In this document: in pieces, positions 7,771-15,597 of the stretch
How the letters are laid out: every line of letters starts with the position of its first letter
Numbering within the stretch: the first letter of the stretch is position 1
Source: Streptomyces phaeochromogenes
Lineage (GTDB): Bacteria > Actinomycetota > Actinomycetes > Streptomycetales > Streptomycetaceae
Assembly: GCF_001418655.1 (NCBI RefSeq)
Contig: NZ_LIQZ01000252.1
Coordinates: forward strand, 1 to 33,325
Reading direction: 5' to 3'
Length of the DNA: 33,325 bases
Made by a program: the position numbers and the translations under genes
The notes under the pieces: model-generated
The model's database searches: none
The model's input: only the letters and a program-made list of their open reading frames with translations
Told to the model about the DNA's origin: nothing

Positions 7771-9696
7771 ATGCCCACTACACCCGCGCCCGCCGCCGAC
7801 ACCCCTGCCGAGGAAGCCACAGAAACCGAACCGGCCAGGAGCCGTTCCGCCGTACGAAGCCTGCTGCGCCTGTGGCCGTACGTGCGGCCCGTGCGCGTCC
7901 GGCTCTTCACGGCGGCCGTCGTCGCGGTCCTCGCCTCGTGTACGGGGCTGGTGATTCCGCTCGTACTGAAGTGGATCGTGGACGGGCCGGTGGCCGACCG
8001 GGACACGGGCGGGGTGTGGCTCGGGGCGCTGTACCTGCTGCTGCTCGGGCTCGCCGAGGCGGTGCTGTTCGGGCTGCGGCGGTGGCTGGTGGCCCGGCCG
8101 CTCGCCGGGGTCGAGGCGTCGATGCGGGCGGATCTGTACCGGCATCTGCAGCGGCTGCCGGTGGCGTTCCACGACCGTTGGCCCTCGGGGCAGTTGCTGT
8201 CGCGCGGCACGACGGATCTGATGCTGCTGCGCATGTTCCTCGCCTTCCCGCTGACGTTCCTGCTGGTCAACGGCGTGACGATTCTGATCGGCTTCGTCAT
8301 CATGCTGGCCCAGGAGTGGACGCTCGGGCTGGTGCTGCTCGCGCCCGCCGTGCCCGTGATGATCGTCTGCTGGCTCTTCGAGAAGCGGTACTCGAAAGTG
8401 GCGCGGCAGGCGCAGGACCAGGTCGGCGATCTGACGACGCTCGTCGAGGAGAGCGTGCTCGGCATCCGGATCATCAAGGGCTTCGGGCGCCACCGCAGTC
8501 AGGCCCTCGCCTTCCGGGACCTCTCCCGCACCCTGCGCGGCACGGAGCTCGCCAAGGCGCGGCTGCTCGCATGGATCTTCGCGGCGATCACGATCCTGCC
8601 CGAACTCGCCATCGGCGCGGCGCTCGTGCTCGGGACGGTGCAGGTGGCCGACGGCGACCTGTCCACCGGCACGCTGGTCGCCTTCCTGTCCACGGCTCTC
8701 GCGCTGCGCTGGCCCATCGAGTCGATCGGCTTCCTGCTGGCGATGAGCCAGGAGGCGGCGACGGCGACGGAGCGGTACTTCGAAGTGATGGACGCGGAAC
8801 CGGAATCCGGGGCCGACGGCACCGGCACCTCCTCCGCGCTCCTCGCCTCACAAGCCCCCGGCCCGGACCCCGGCGGACTCCGTTTCCACGCCGTCCGGTT
8901 CCGTTACCCGGACGCCCCGGCCGGCTCCGCTCCCGTACTCGACCGCATCGACCTCCACATCCGCCCCGGCGAGACCATGGCCCTCGTGGGCGGGACCGGC
9001 ACCGGGAAGACGACGCTCACCGCGCTGGTCCCCCGGCTGCACGAGGTCACGGCGGGCCGGATCACCCTGGACGGCCAGGACATCACCGAGATGCCCCGGG
9101 AGACGCTGCGCGCACTCGTGGCGGTCGCCTTCGAGGAGCCGACCCTCTTCTCCGCGAGCGTGGGGGAGAACGTCCTCATGGGCGCCGGGGCCCACGCGGG
9201 CGAGACCGAGCTGAACCGCGCCCTGGCCGTCGCGCAGGCGGACTTCGTGCACGCGCTCCCCCAGGACACGGACACCCAGGTCGGCGAGCAGGGCCTCAGT
9301 CTCTCCGGCGGCCAGCGCCAGCGCCTCGCCCTGGCCCGGGCCGTGGTCGGCAGACCCCGTTTCCTCGTGCTGGACGACCCCCTGTCGGCCCTGGACGTGC
9401 ACACGGAGGCCCTGGTCGAGGCGGCCCTGCGCCGCGTCCTCGCCGACACGACCGCCCTCGTCGTGGCCCACCGCCCGTCCACGGTCATGCTCGCCGACCG
9501 GGTGGCCCTGCTCTCCGAGGGCCGCATCACCGCCGTCGGCACGCACCACGAACTGCTGCGTACGAGCGCGGAGTACGCCTGGCTGATGTCCGGAACGGCA
9601 GAGACCACAGAGCCGACGACAGAGACGGCGAAAGAGACGGCGAAAGAGACGACGGCTGAGACGCCGAAAGTGACGTTCGAGGGGGACAAGCGATGA
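7771..9696 (+). CDS. ABC exporter half-transporter, degenerate-site subunit of pair 1
   Basis: A 641-residue half-transporter: an N-terminal six-helix exporter domain (about 45-330) and a C-terminal NBD (about 370-600). Walker A is GGTGTGKTT with K413, the signature is canonical LSGGQ (511-515), and the H-loop is VVAHRPS with H567. The residue after Walker B D535 is Asp (D536) instead of the catalytic Glu, and the Q-loop Gln is replaced by Glu (AFEEPTLF). Such changes mark the non-catalytic half of heterodimeric exporters (TmrAB and TM287/288 type). The C-terminus is a Thr/Glu/Lys-rich tail with a 12-bp tandem repeat. ATG 7771 is preferred because it sits 7 nt behind a -10 hexamer; the frame is open upstream but contains the promoter. 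It overlaps the next gene by 4 nt (ATGA). The substrate is not known. Confidence 0.92.
   Translation: MPTTPAPAADTPAEEATETEPARSRSAVRSLLRLWPYVRPVRVRLFTAAVVAVLASCTGLVIPLVLKWIVDGPVADRDTGGVWLGALYLLLLGLAEAVLFGLRRWLVARPLAGVEASMRADLYRHLQRLPVAFHDRWPSGQLLSRGTTDLMLLRMFLAFPLTFLLVNGVTILIGFVIMLAQEWTLGLVLLAPAVPVMIVCWLFEKRYSKVARQAQDQVGDLTTLVEESVLGIRIIKGFGRHRSQALAFRDLSRTLRGTELAKARLLAWIFAAITILPELAIGAALVLGTVQVADGDLSTGTLVAFLSTALALRWPIESIGFLLAMSQEAATATERYFEVMDAEPESGADGTGTSSALLASQAPGPDPGGLRFHAVRFRYPDAPAGSAPVLDRIDLHIRPGETMALVGGTGTGKTTLTALVPRLHEVTAGRITLDGQDITEMPRETLRALVAVAFEEPTLFSASVGENVLMGAGAHAGETELNRALAVAQADFVHALPQDTDTQVGEQGLSLSGGQRQRLALARAVVGRPRFLVLDDPLSALDVHTEALVEAALRRVLADTTALVVAHRPSTVMLADRVALLSEGRITAVGTHHELLRTSAEYAWLMSGTAETTEPTTETAKETAKETTAETPKVTFEGDKR
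9622..9645 (+). repeat. 12-bp tandem duplication in exporter C-terminal tail
   Basis: Two exact copies of gagacggcgaaa (9622-9633 and 9634-9645), followed by a partial third unit, encode ETAK repeats in the hydrophilic tail. The length change keeps frame. Confidence 0.75.
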
Positions 9697-11549
9697 CGGC
9701 GCCCACGACCACCGCGCCGACCGACGAAGAGGACCGGCCGGCACCTCCGCCCAAGAACGGCGACCCCTTCGACCGCGACGCCCTCCCCGCTCCCCCGCGC
9801 GCCACGGCCGGCCTCCTGCGCTCCCTGCTCGCGCCGATGAAGGCCCGCGTCGTCCTCGCCGCGGTCCTGCTGCTGCTCCAGCAGGCGGCCGTGCAGGCGG
9901 GCCCGCTCCTCGTGGCGTACGCCATCGACCGTGCCGTACCGGCCTTCCGCGGCGACGACCACGGTCCGCTGATCGCCGTGGCGGTCGCCTACGTCCTGGC
10001 GTCGGTGGCGGCCGGCACGCTCCAGTACTGCTTCGTCCGCACCTCCGCCCGCGTCAACCAGGACGTCCTGCTCGACCTGCGCGGCAGGATCTTCCGGCAC
10101 GCTCAGGCGCTCAGCGTCGACTTCCACGAGCGCTACACCTCGGGCCGGCTCATCTCGCGCTCCACGACGGACGTCGAGTCGCTGCGCGAACTGCTCAGCG
10201 AGGGCCTCCAGGAGCTCATCACCGTCATCCTGTCGTTCGTCTACATCTCGGCGCTGCTGCTCTGGCTCGACCTGGGCCTCGGCTCGGTCGCCGTGGCCTC
10301 GTTCGTGCCGCTGTACCTCCTCATCCGGCTCTACCGGCGCCGCGCCGGAGCGATCTACAGCGTCCGCTCGACCGCCATCGCCGCCGTCATCGTGAAGTTC
10401 GCGGAGACGATGAACGGCATCAGGCCGGTGCGCGCGTTCCGCCGCGAGGCCGTCAACGACGCGGACTTCCACGTACTCAACAGCCGCCACGAACGCGTCA
10501 ACGGCGACGCGATCCTGGAGATGGCCCGCTATGTCATCGGCTCCCGGCTCGTCGCCAACACGGCGGTCGCGGGGATCGTGCTGTGGGGTGCCTACCGGGT
10601 GGCGTCGGGCTCGCTGGCGCTGGGTGTGCTGGCCGCCGCGGTGCTGTACCTGCGCCGGCTGTACGACCCGATAGACCGGCTCGGCATGTTCCTCAACTCG
10701 TACCAGTCGGCAGCCGCGTCGCTGGAGAAGATCGCGGGTCTGCTGGCCCAGGTTCCTTCGGTGCCGGAGCCCGCGCGGGCGCGTTCGCTGCCGGAGCTCG
10801 TCTCCGAACACCCGGGCCGCGAGGTCGAGTTCACCGACGTCCGCTTCGCTTACCGCACCGGCGGCGAGGTGCTTCCGACCTTCTCGCTGACCCTCCCGGC
10901 GGGCCAGACCGTCGCCGTGGTCGGCTCCACGGGCGCGGGCAAGTCGACGCTCGCCAAGCTCCTGGCCCGCTTCTACGACCCCACGGACGGCCGGGTCCTC
11001 CTCGACGGCGTCGACCTGCGCGAGCTGTCGGTGCGCGAACTGCGCCGCGGGGTGGTGATGGTGACGCAGGAGGCCTTCCTCTTTTCCGGCACGGTCGCGG
11101 AGAACATCGCCATCGGCCGCCCCGACGCCTCCCGCGAGGACATCGAGCGGGCCGCGAAGGCCATCGGCGCCCACGACTTCATCAGCGCCCTGCCGGACGG
11201 CTACGACACGGACGTACGCAAGAGGGGTGGCCGTATCTCGGCCGGTCAGCGTCAACTCGTCGCGTTCGCGCGGGCGTTGCTCGCTGATCCGGCGGTCCTG
11301 ATCCTGGACGAGGCCACCAGTTCGCTGGACGTGCCGGGCGAGCGGGCCGTCCAGCGCGCGATGGACACGGTCCTGCGCGGCCGGACGGCGGTCGTCATCG
11401 CCCACCGGCTGTCGACCGTCGAGATCGCCGACCGGGTGCTGGTCATGGAGCACGGCCGCATCGTCGAGGACGGCAGTCCAGCCCAACTCGTCGCGGACAC
11501 GGGCAGGTTCGCGGACCTGCACCAGGCGTGGCGGGACAGCCTGGTCTGA
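9693..11549 (+). CDS. ABC exporter half-transporter, catalytic subunit of pair 1
   Basis: A 618-residue half-transporter with a hydrophilic, proline-rich start (about 1-40), a six-helix exporter domain (about 45-340) and an NBD (about 375-610). Walker A is GSTGAGKST with K417, the Q-loop is VMVTQEAFLF, Walker B is AVLILDEATSSLD with D539 and catalytic E540, and the H-loop is IAHRLST with H571. The signature is changed from LSGGQ to ISAGQ (515-519). Combined with the partner, the site made of this Walker A/B and the partner's LSGGQ is canonical, while the opposite site is degenerate. ATG 9693 overlaps the partner's TGA, giving coupled, probably equimolar synthesis. It likely exports a hydrophobic compound or peptide; the substrate is unknown. 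Confidence 0.93.
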   Translation: MTAPTTTAPTDEEDRPAPPPKNGDPFDRDALPAPPRATAGLLRSLLAPMKARVVLAAVLLLLQQAAVQAGPLLVAYAIDRAVPAFRGDDHGPLIAVAVAYVLASVAAGTLQYCFVRTSARVNQDVLLDLRGRIFRHAQALSVDFHERYTSGRLISRSTTDVESLRELLSEGLQELITVILSFVYISALLLWLDLGLGSVAVASFVPLYLLIRLYRRRAGAIYSVRSTAIAAVIVKFAETMNGIRPVRAFRREAVNDADFHVLNSRHERVNGDAILEMARYVIGSRLVANTAVAGIVLWGAYRVASGSLALGVLAAAVLYLRRLYDPIDRLGMFLNSYQSAAASLEKIAGLLAQVPSVPEPARARSLPELVSEHPGREVEFTDVRFAYRTGGEVLPTFSLTLPAGQTVAVVGSTGAGKSTLAKLLARFYDPTDGRVLLDGVDLRELSVRELRRGVVMVTQEAFLFSGTVAENIAIGRPDASREDIERAAKAIGAHDFISALPDGYDTDVRKRGGRISAGQRQLVAFARALLADPAVLILDEATSSLDVPGERAVQRAMDTVLRGRTAVVIAHRLSTVEIADRVLVMEHGRIVEDGSPAQLVADTGRFADLHQAWRDSLV

Positions 11550-11573
11550 CAGCCCGGTCCGACAGCCCGGTCC
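11548..11573 (+). repeat. 13-bp tandem duplication after exporter pair 1
   Basis: GACAGCCCGGTCC occurs twice in tandem (11548-11560, 11561-11573), starting inside the stop codon of the second exporter gene. Confidence 0.75.
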
Positions 11574-11590
11574 AGCGGAAACAGCGAGTG

Positions 11591-11635
11591 AGCCGAACGC
11601 CCGGAAGCCGAACGCTCAGAAGCCGAACGCCCGGA
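11591..11635 (+). repeat. Three 15-bp tandem repeats between exporter pairs
   Basis: Units AGCCGAACGCCCGGA, AGCCGAACGCTCAGA and AGCCGAACGCCCGGA fill 11591-11635. The middle unit differs at two positions. They lie in the 103-nt gap between exporter pairs. No terminator hairpin is evident there, so the four genes may be one transcript. Confidence 0.8.
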
Positions 11636-11652
11636 ACAAGAAAGGCAGCTGC

Positions 11653-13434
11653 ATGGTCGACGCGTACGGGGATCCAGGCACGCCCGACTGTCGCGGCGGA
11701 GCGCGGTATCTCTGGTGGCTGGTCGCCAGGCAGCCGGGCCGGGCCGCCGCGGGGGCGCTCCTTGGCACCGTCTGGATGGTGCTCAGGGCGCTGACGCCGT
11801 ATCTGCTGGCCCGCGCGATCGACGACGGCCTCGAACCGGGCGACCTGGCGGCGCTGGCCGGCTGGACCGCCGCGCTGCTGGGCCTGGAGGTGTTCAACTC
11901 CTGGCTGAGCGTCATGCGGCACCGCACGATGACCAGGCTCCGGATGGACGCCAACTTCCGGTCGGTCAAGCTCGTGGTGGGGCAGGCGACCCGGCTGGGC
12001 GCCACGCTGTCGCGCCGGACGGGAGCCGGGGAGGTCGTCACCATCGGCGTCGGTGACGTGCAGACGATCAGCCAGTCCCTGACGGTGGTCGGCCCGGGCG
12101 TGGGCTCGGCCGTCGCCTACGTCGTCGTGGCCGGACTGCTGCTGTCGGTCTCGCTGCCGCTGGCCGCGGTGGTGCTGCTCGGGGTGCCGGTGATAGTCGT
12201 ACTCGTCGGTCCGCCGATGGGGCGGCTGCGGGGCGCGGAGACGGAGTACCGCGAGCGGCAGAGCGTGCTGACGGCGCGGATCGGCGACCTCGCGGGCGGG
12301 CTGCGGGTCCTCAACGGCCTTGGTGGCAAAGGGCTGTTCGCCGACGCCTTCCGCCGTGACTCGCAGCGGCTGCGGGTGCAGGGGTACCGGGTCGGGTCGG
12401 TGACCAGCTGGATCCAGGCGCTCGGCGTCGGGCTGCCGACCGTGTTCCTGGCCGTCGTTACGTGGCTGGCGGCCCGGCTCGCCGCTCAAGGGTCCATCAC
12501 GATCGGCGAGTTGGTGTCCGTGTACGGCTATGTCGCGGTCCTGGTGGCGCCGGTGGCCTTCTTCGTCGAGTGCGGCTACCAGCTCAGCCGGGGTGTGGTG
12601 GCCGCCCGGCGCGTCGTACGGTTCCTGTCCCTGGAGCCGATGGAGACGGGCCGCACCTCCGTGGACGCGCCGGCCGAGCCCTCCGTACTGCACGATCCGC
12701 AGTCCGGTGTGCGGGTGGCGCCCGGCAGGCTGACCGCGCTGGTCGGCGCCCGTCCGGCGGAGTCCGCCGCCGTGGTCGACCGGCTCGGCCGGTTCACCGC
12801 GTCGGCGGCGACCTGGGGCGGCGTACGCCTCGACGCGATCGCCCTGCCACAGATCCGGGCGCGCATCCTGGTCGCGGACAACGAGGCCGACCTGTTCGCG
12901 GGCACCCTGCGCGACCTGGTCTCGGGGCGTGGGGACCCCGACGAGGAGACCGTCGCCCGGGCGGTGCACGCGGCCGTGGCCGACGACGTGGTCCTCGGGC
13001 TCCCGGACGGGCTCGACTCGGCCGTCGACGCGCAGGGCCGCAGTCTCTCCGGAGGCCAGCGGCAGCGCGTACGCCTGGTGCGGGCGCTGCTCGCCGACCC
13101 CGAGGTGCTGCTCGCGGTCGAGCCCACCTCGGCGCTGGACGCGCACACCGAGGCGGCCGTCGCCGCCCGGCTGCGTGCGGCGCGCTCCGGCCGCACGACC
13201 GTCGTGACCAGCACCTCGCCGCTCGTCCTCGACCAGGTGGACACCGTGTACTACCTGGTCGACGGCAAGGTCGCGGCCGTCGGCGGCCATCAGGAACTCC
13301 TCGACGGGGAGCCGGGCTACCGCGCGCTGGTGGCCCGCGACGGGGACGCGGACCTGGACGTGGACGACACGGACGCCGACGAGTCGGGCCTGGCCGCGGC
13401 ATCGGATCTGGACGCAGAGGAGGCCGTGCGATGA
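11653..13434 (+). CDS. ABC exporter half-transporter with inactivated NBD (pair 2)
   Basis: A 593-residue half-transporter: six-helix exporter domain (about 15-320) and an NBD that has lost most nucleotide-handling residues. At the Walker A position the sequence is LVGARPAESAAV (365-372), with no GxxGxGK and no Lys. Walker B reads LLAVEPTSALD, with V489 replacing the Mg-binding Asp although E490 remains. The H-loop reads VTSTSPL, with T521 at the His position. The signature LSLSGGQRQR (S466-Q469) is intact, as is SALDAHTE. It can therefore complete the partner's ATP site but probably cannot bind ATP productively itself. The start is ATG 11653 behind AAAGG at suitable spacing. The C-terminus is very acidic (DLDVDDTDADE). 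It overlaps the next gene by 4 nt. Confidence 0.92.
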   Translation: MVDAYGDPGTPDCRGGARYLWWLVARQPGRAAAGALLGTVWMVLRALTPYLLARAIDDGLEPGDLAALAGWTAALLGLEVFNSWLSVMRHRTMTRLRMDANFRSVKLVVGQATRLGATLSRRTGAGEVVTIGVGDVQTISQSLTVVGPGVGSAVAYVVVAGLLLSVSLPLAAVVLLGVPVIVVLVGPPMGRLRGAETEYRERQSVLTARIGDLAGGLRVLNGLGGKGLFADAFRRDSQRLRVQGYRVGSVTSWIQALGVGLPTVFLAVVTWLAARLAAQGSITIGELVSVYGYVAVLVAPVAFFVECGYQLSRGVVAARRVVRFLSLEPMETGRTSVDAPAEPSVLHDPQSGVRVAPGRLTALVGARPAESAAVVDRLGRFTASAATWGGVRLDAIALPQIRARILVADNEADLFAGTLRDLVSGRGDPDEETVARAVHAAVADDVVLGLPDGLDSAVDAQGRSLSGGQRQRVRLVRALLADPEVLLAVEPTSALDAHTEAAVAARLRAARSGRTTVVTSTSPLVLDQVDTVYYLVDGKVAAVGGHQELLDGEPGYRALVARDGDADLDVDDTDADESGLAAASDLDAEEAVR

Positions 13435-15203
13435 CCGCGCAGCTGCCGGTCGCCGAACCGGCCGACGTACGCAGGGCCGCGGGCCGGCTGATCCGCGCGG
13501 ACGGCCGCGCCTTCGCCGTCGTGCTCGCGCTGAACGCGCTGGCCGCCGCTGCCGGTCTGGTCGGTCCGTGGCTGCTCGGCCGCATCATCGACGAGGTCCG
13601 GGCCGGTGGCGGCGTGGCCGTCGTGGACCGCCTCGCACTGGTCATCCTGCTGTGCGCGCTGGGGCAGTTGCTGCTGGCGCGCGGCGCCCGGTACGTGGGG
13701 TACCGGTTCGGGGAGCGGACGCTGGCGCGGGTGCGCGAGGAGTTCGTCGAGCGGACGCTGGCCCTGCCCGCCTCGGTCGTGGAGCGGGCGGGCACGGGCG
13801 ATCTGACGGCCCGGGGCACCGCGGACGTCTCCGCGGTGGGCACGACCCTGCGCGACGCCGGTCCCGAGCTGCTGATCTCCTCGGTCCAGTGTCTGTTCCT
13901 CCTCGGCGCGGTCTTCGCGCTCGACCCGCTGCTCGGCGGCTGCGCGGTGCTCGCCCAGGCCGGTATCTGGGTGGCGCTGCGCTGGTATCTGCGCCGGGCG
14001 CGCACCGGCTATCTCGCCGAGGGGGCCGCCACTTCGGAGGTCGCCGAGATCCTCACGGCCACCGCGTCCGGCGGGCGCACGGTGGAGGCGTTCGGACTGC
14101 AGCGGCGGCGGATCGCCGCGAGCCGGGACGCGCTGGAGACGTCCCGGCGCACCCGGTTGTACACGCTGTACCTGCGGACCGTGTTCTTCGTGGTCGTGGA
14201 GATCTCGTTCGTGCTCCCGGTGGCCGTCGTGCTGCTGGTCGGCGGAGTCCTGCACGAGCGGGGCACGGTGAGCCTGGGCGCCGCGATCGCGGCGGCCCTG
14301 TATCTGCGGCAGCTGGAAACACCGCTGGACCAGGTCCTGATGCGGGTCGAGCAACTGCAGGCCAGCAGCGCCTCGTTCGCCCGGGTGGAGGGCCTCGGCC
14401 GGGCGCCGCGGGCCGTCCCGTCCGGCTCCCCGGCTCCGGCGGACGACCGGATCGACGTGACGGACGTGCGCTACTCGTACGACCGCGGGGGCGAGGTCCT
14501 GCGCGGGGTGGACCTGACCGTGCGGCCGGGCGAACGGCTGGCCGTGGTCGGGCCCTCCGGTGCCGGGAAGACCACCCTGAGCCGGCTGCTGGCGGGCATC
14601 GATGCGCCGCGCTCCGGCTCGGTGACGGTCGGCGGGGTGCCGATCGTCGACCTCGACCCGGAGCAGCTGCGGCGGCAGGTCGTCCTCGTCACCCAGGAGC
14701 ACCACATCTTCCTGGGCACGGTCCGCGACAACCTGCTCATCGCCGAACCGTCCGCCGGTGACGCCGAGTTGTGGGCGGCCCTCGCGGCGGTCGGCGCCGA
14801 AGACTGGGTCCAGGAGCTGCCGGACGGCCTCGGCACGGAGCTCGGGCCCGACAGTCCGCACCGCGCGGACGGCTCCCGGGCGCAGCAACTGGCCCTGGCC
14901 CGGGTCGTGTTGGCCGACCCCCACACGCTGATCCTCGATGAGGCCACGGCGCTCCTGGACCCGGCGACCGCACGCCACACCGAGCGCGCGCTCGCCGCCG
15001 TCCTCGAAGGCCGCACCGTCATCGCCATCGCCCACCGCCTGCACACCGCCCACGACGCGGACCGGGTCGCCGTGATGGAGGACGGCCGCCTGACCGAACT
15101 GGGCACCCACGACAGCCTGGTGGCCGCCGACGGTGCGTACGCGTCCCTGTGGCACTCGTGGCACGGCGAGCGACCGGGGCTTCCCGACCAACGGCCTTCA
15201 TGA
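13431..15203 (+). CDS. ABC exporter half-transporter, ATP-hydrolysing partner (pair 2)
   Basis: A 590-residue half-transporter with an exporter transmembrane domain (about 20-310) and an NBD (about 340-575). Walker A GPSGAGKTT (K380), Q-loop VLVTQEHHIF, Walker B LILDEATALLD (D503, E504) and H-loop IAIAHRLHT (H535) are all canonical. The signature LSGGQ is replaced by ADGSR (about 479-483, in HRADGSRAQQLALAR). These losses mirror the retained features of the upstream subunit, so the heterodimer should have exactly one working site. ATG 13431 overlaps the previous TGA and has GGAGG upstream; the frame runs open far upstream, but that part is out of frame with the preceding gene and not real. 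An imperfect GC hairpin at 15205-15241 may end the operon. Confidence 0.93.
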   Translation: MTAQLPVAEPADVRRAAGRLIRADGRAFAVVLALNALAAAAGLVGPWLLGRIIDEVRAGGGVAVVDRLALVILLCALGQLLLARGARYVGYRFGERTLARVREEFVERTLALPASVVERAGTGDLTARGTADVSAVGTTLRDAGPELLISSVQCLFLLGAVFALDPLLGGCAVLAQAGIWVALRWYLRRARTGYLAEGAATSEVAEILTATASGGRTVEAFGLQRRRIAASRDALETSRRTRLYTLYLRTVFFVVVEISFVLPVAVVLLVGGVLHERGTVSLGAAIAAALYLRQLETPLDQVLMRVEQLQASSASFARVEGLGRAPRAVPSGSPAPADDRIDVTDVRYSYDRGGEVLRGVDLTVRPGERLAVVGPSGAGKTTLSRLLAGIDAPRSGSVTVGGVPIVDLDPEQLRRQVVLVTQEHHIFLGTVRDNLLIAEPSAGDAELWAALAAVGAEDWVQELPDGLGTELGPDSPHRADGSRAQQLALARVVLADPHTLILDEATALLDPATARHTERALAAVLEGRTVIAIAHRLHTAHDADRVAVMEDGRLTELGTHDSLVAADGAYASLWHSWHGERPGLPDQRPS

Positions 15204-15204
15204 G

Positions 15205-15298
15205 CCAGGCCTTTCGTGCGCCTGAGCCTGCGTGGGCCTGGTCCTTCACGGGCCTGAGCCTGCGTGGGCCTGTGCCCGCCTGAGCCTGTGCCCGCCTG
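15205..15298 (+). repeat. GCCTG-rich repeats and possible terminator hairpin
   Basis: CCTGAGCCTGCGTGGGCCTG occurs exactly at 15221-15240 and 15253-15272, and CTGTGCCCGCCTG at 15270-15282 and 15286-15298. CCAGGCC (15205-15211) and GGCCTGG (15235-15241) can pair directly after the last exporter gene, forming a terminator-like stem without a T-tract. Confidence 0.55.
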
Positions 15299-15597
15299 GG
15301 CCGTCCGTCCGGCAACGAGTCCGTATACCGAACATGACCACCCGGACAACGAACCGTTTCCAGCCAACTTGTTGATGCGCACCTGACAGAGAGCGCAATC
15401 TCCTGCCACTCTTCCCACGACCACTGCACAGCAACCTCACAAGAACCGCTGTGCCGTGGTGGACCCCCACGCACGCCCGCACGTGCCCCATGCAAGTGGT
15501 TCCGCGTTCCGCCTTGTTCTGCCCGGACGGATCCCAACCGTCCGGTCCCCCCTGGCCGCGCGATCCGCGATCCGCGGCCACGCAGAAGGAGTCCGTG
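15299..15597 (+). promoter_or_regulatory. Upstream region of the first metalloprotease
   Basis: No gene is seen here. TTGATG (15372-15377) and CAATCT (15396-15401), 18 nt apart, form a weak promoter candidate, which would leave a leader of about 190 nt. The stretch gcaacctcacaagaaccgc near 15430 resembles gcaacttcacaaccgccc near 17992 ahead of the second protease, suggesting a shared leader element. AAGGAG at 15586-15591 is the ribosome binding site. Confidence 0.35.

Noticed and set aside
5730..8477. Very long minus-strand open frame of about 915 codons containing the permease
   Set aside because: Only the last 264 codons (from 6524) encode a recognisable protein; the rest is Arg/Pro/Ser-rich shadow antisense to or out of frame with the ATPase and exporter genes.
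8904..11522. Long minus-strand frame opposite the first exporter pair
   Set aside because: Arg/Val/Asp-rich composition with no domain; it mirrors the codon bias of the real plus-strand exporters.
15451..15597. N-terminal extension of the first protease
   Set aside because: Residues before TTG 15598 look like translated leader DNA and have no ribosome binding site.
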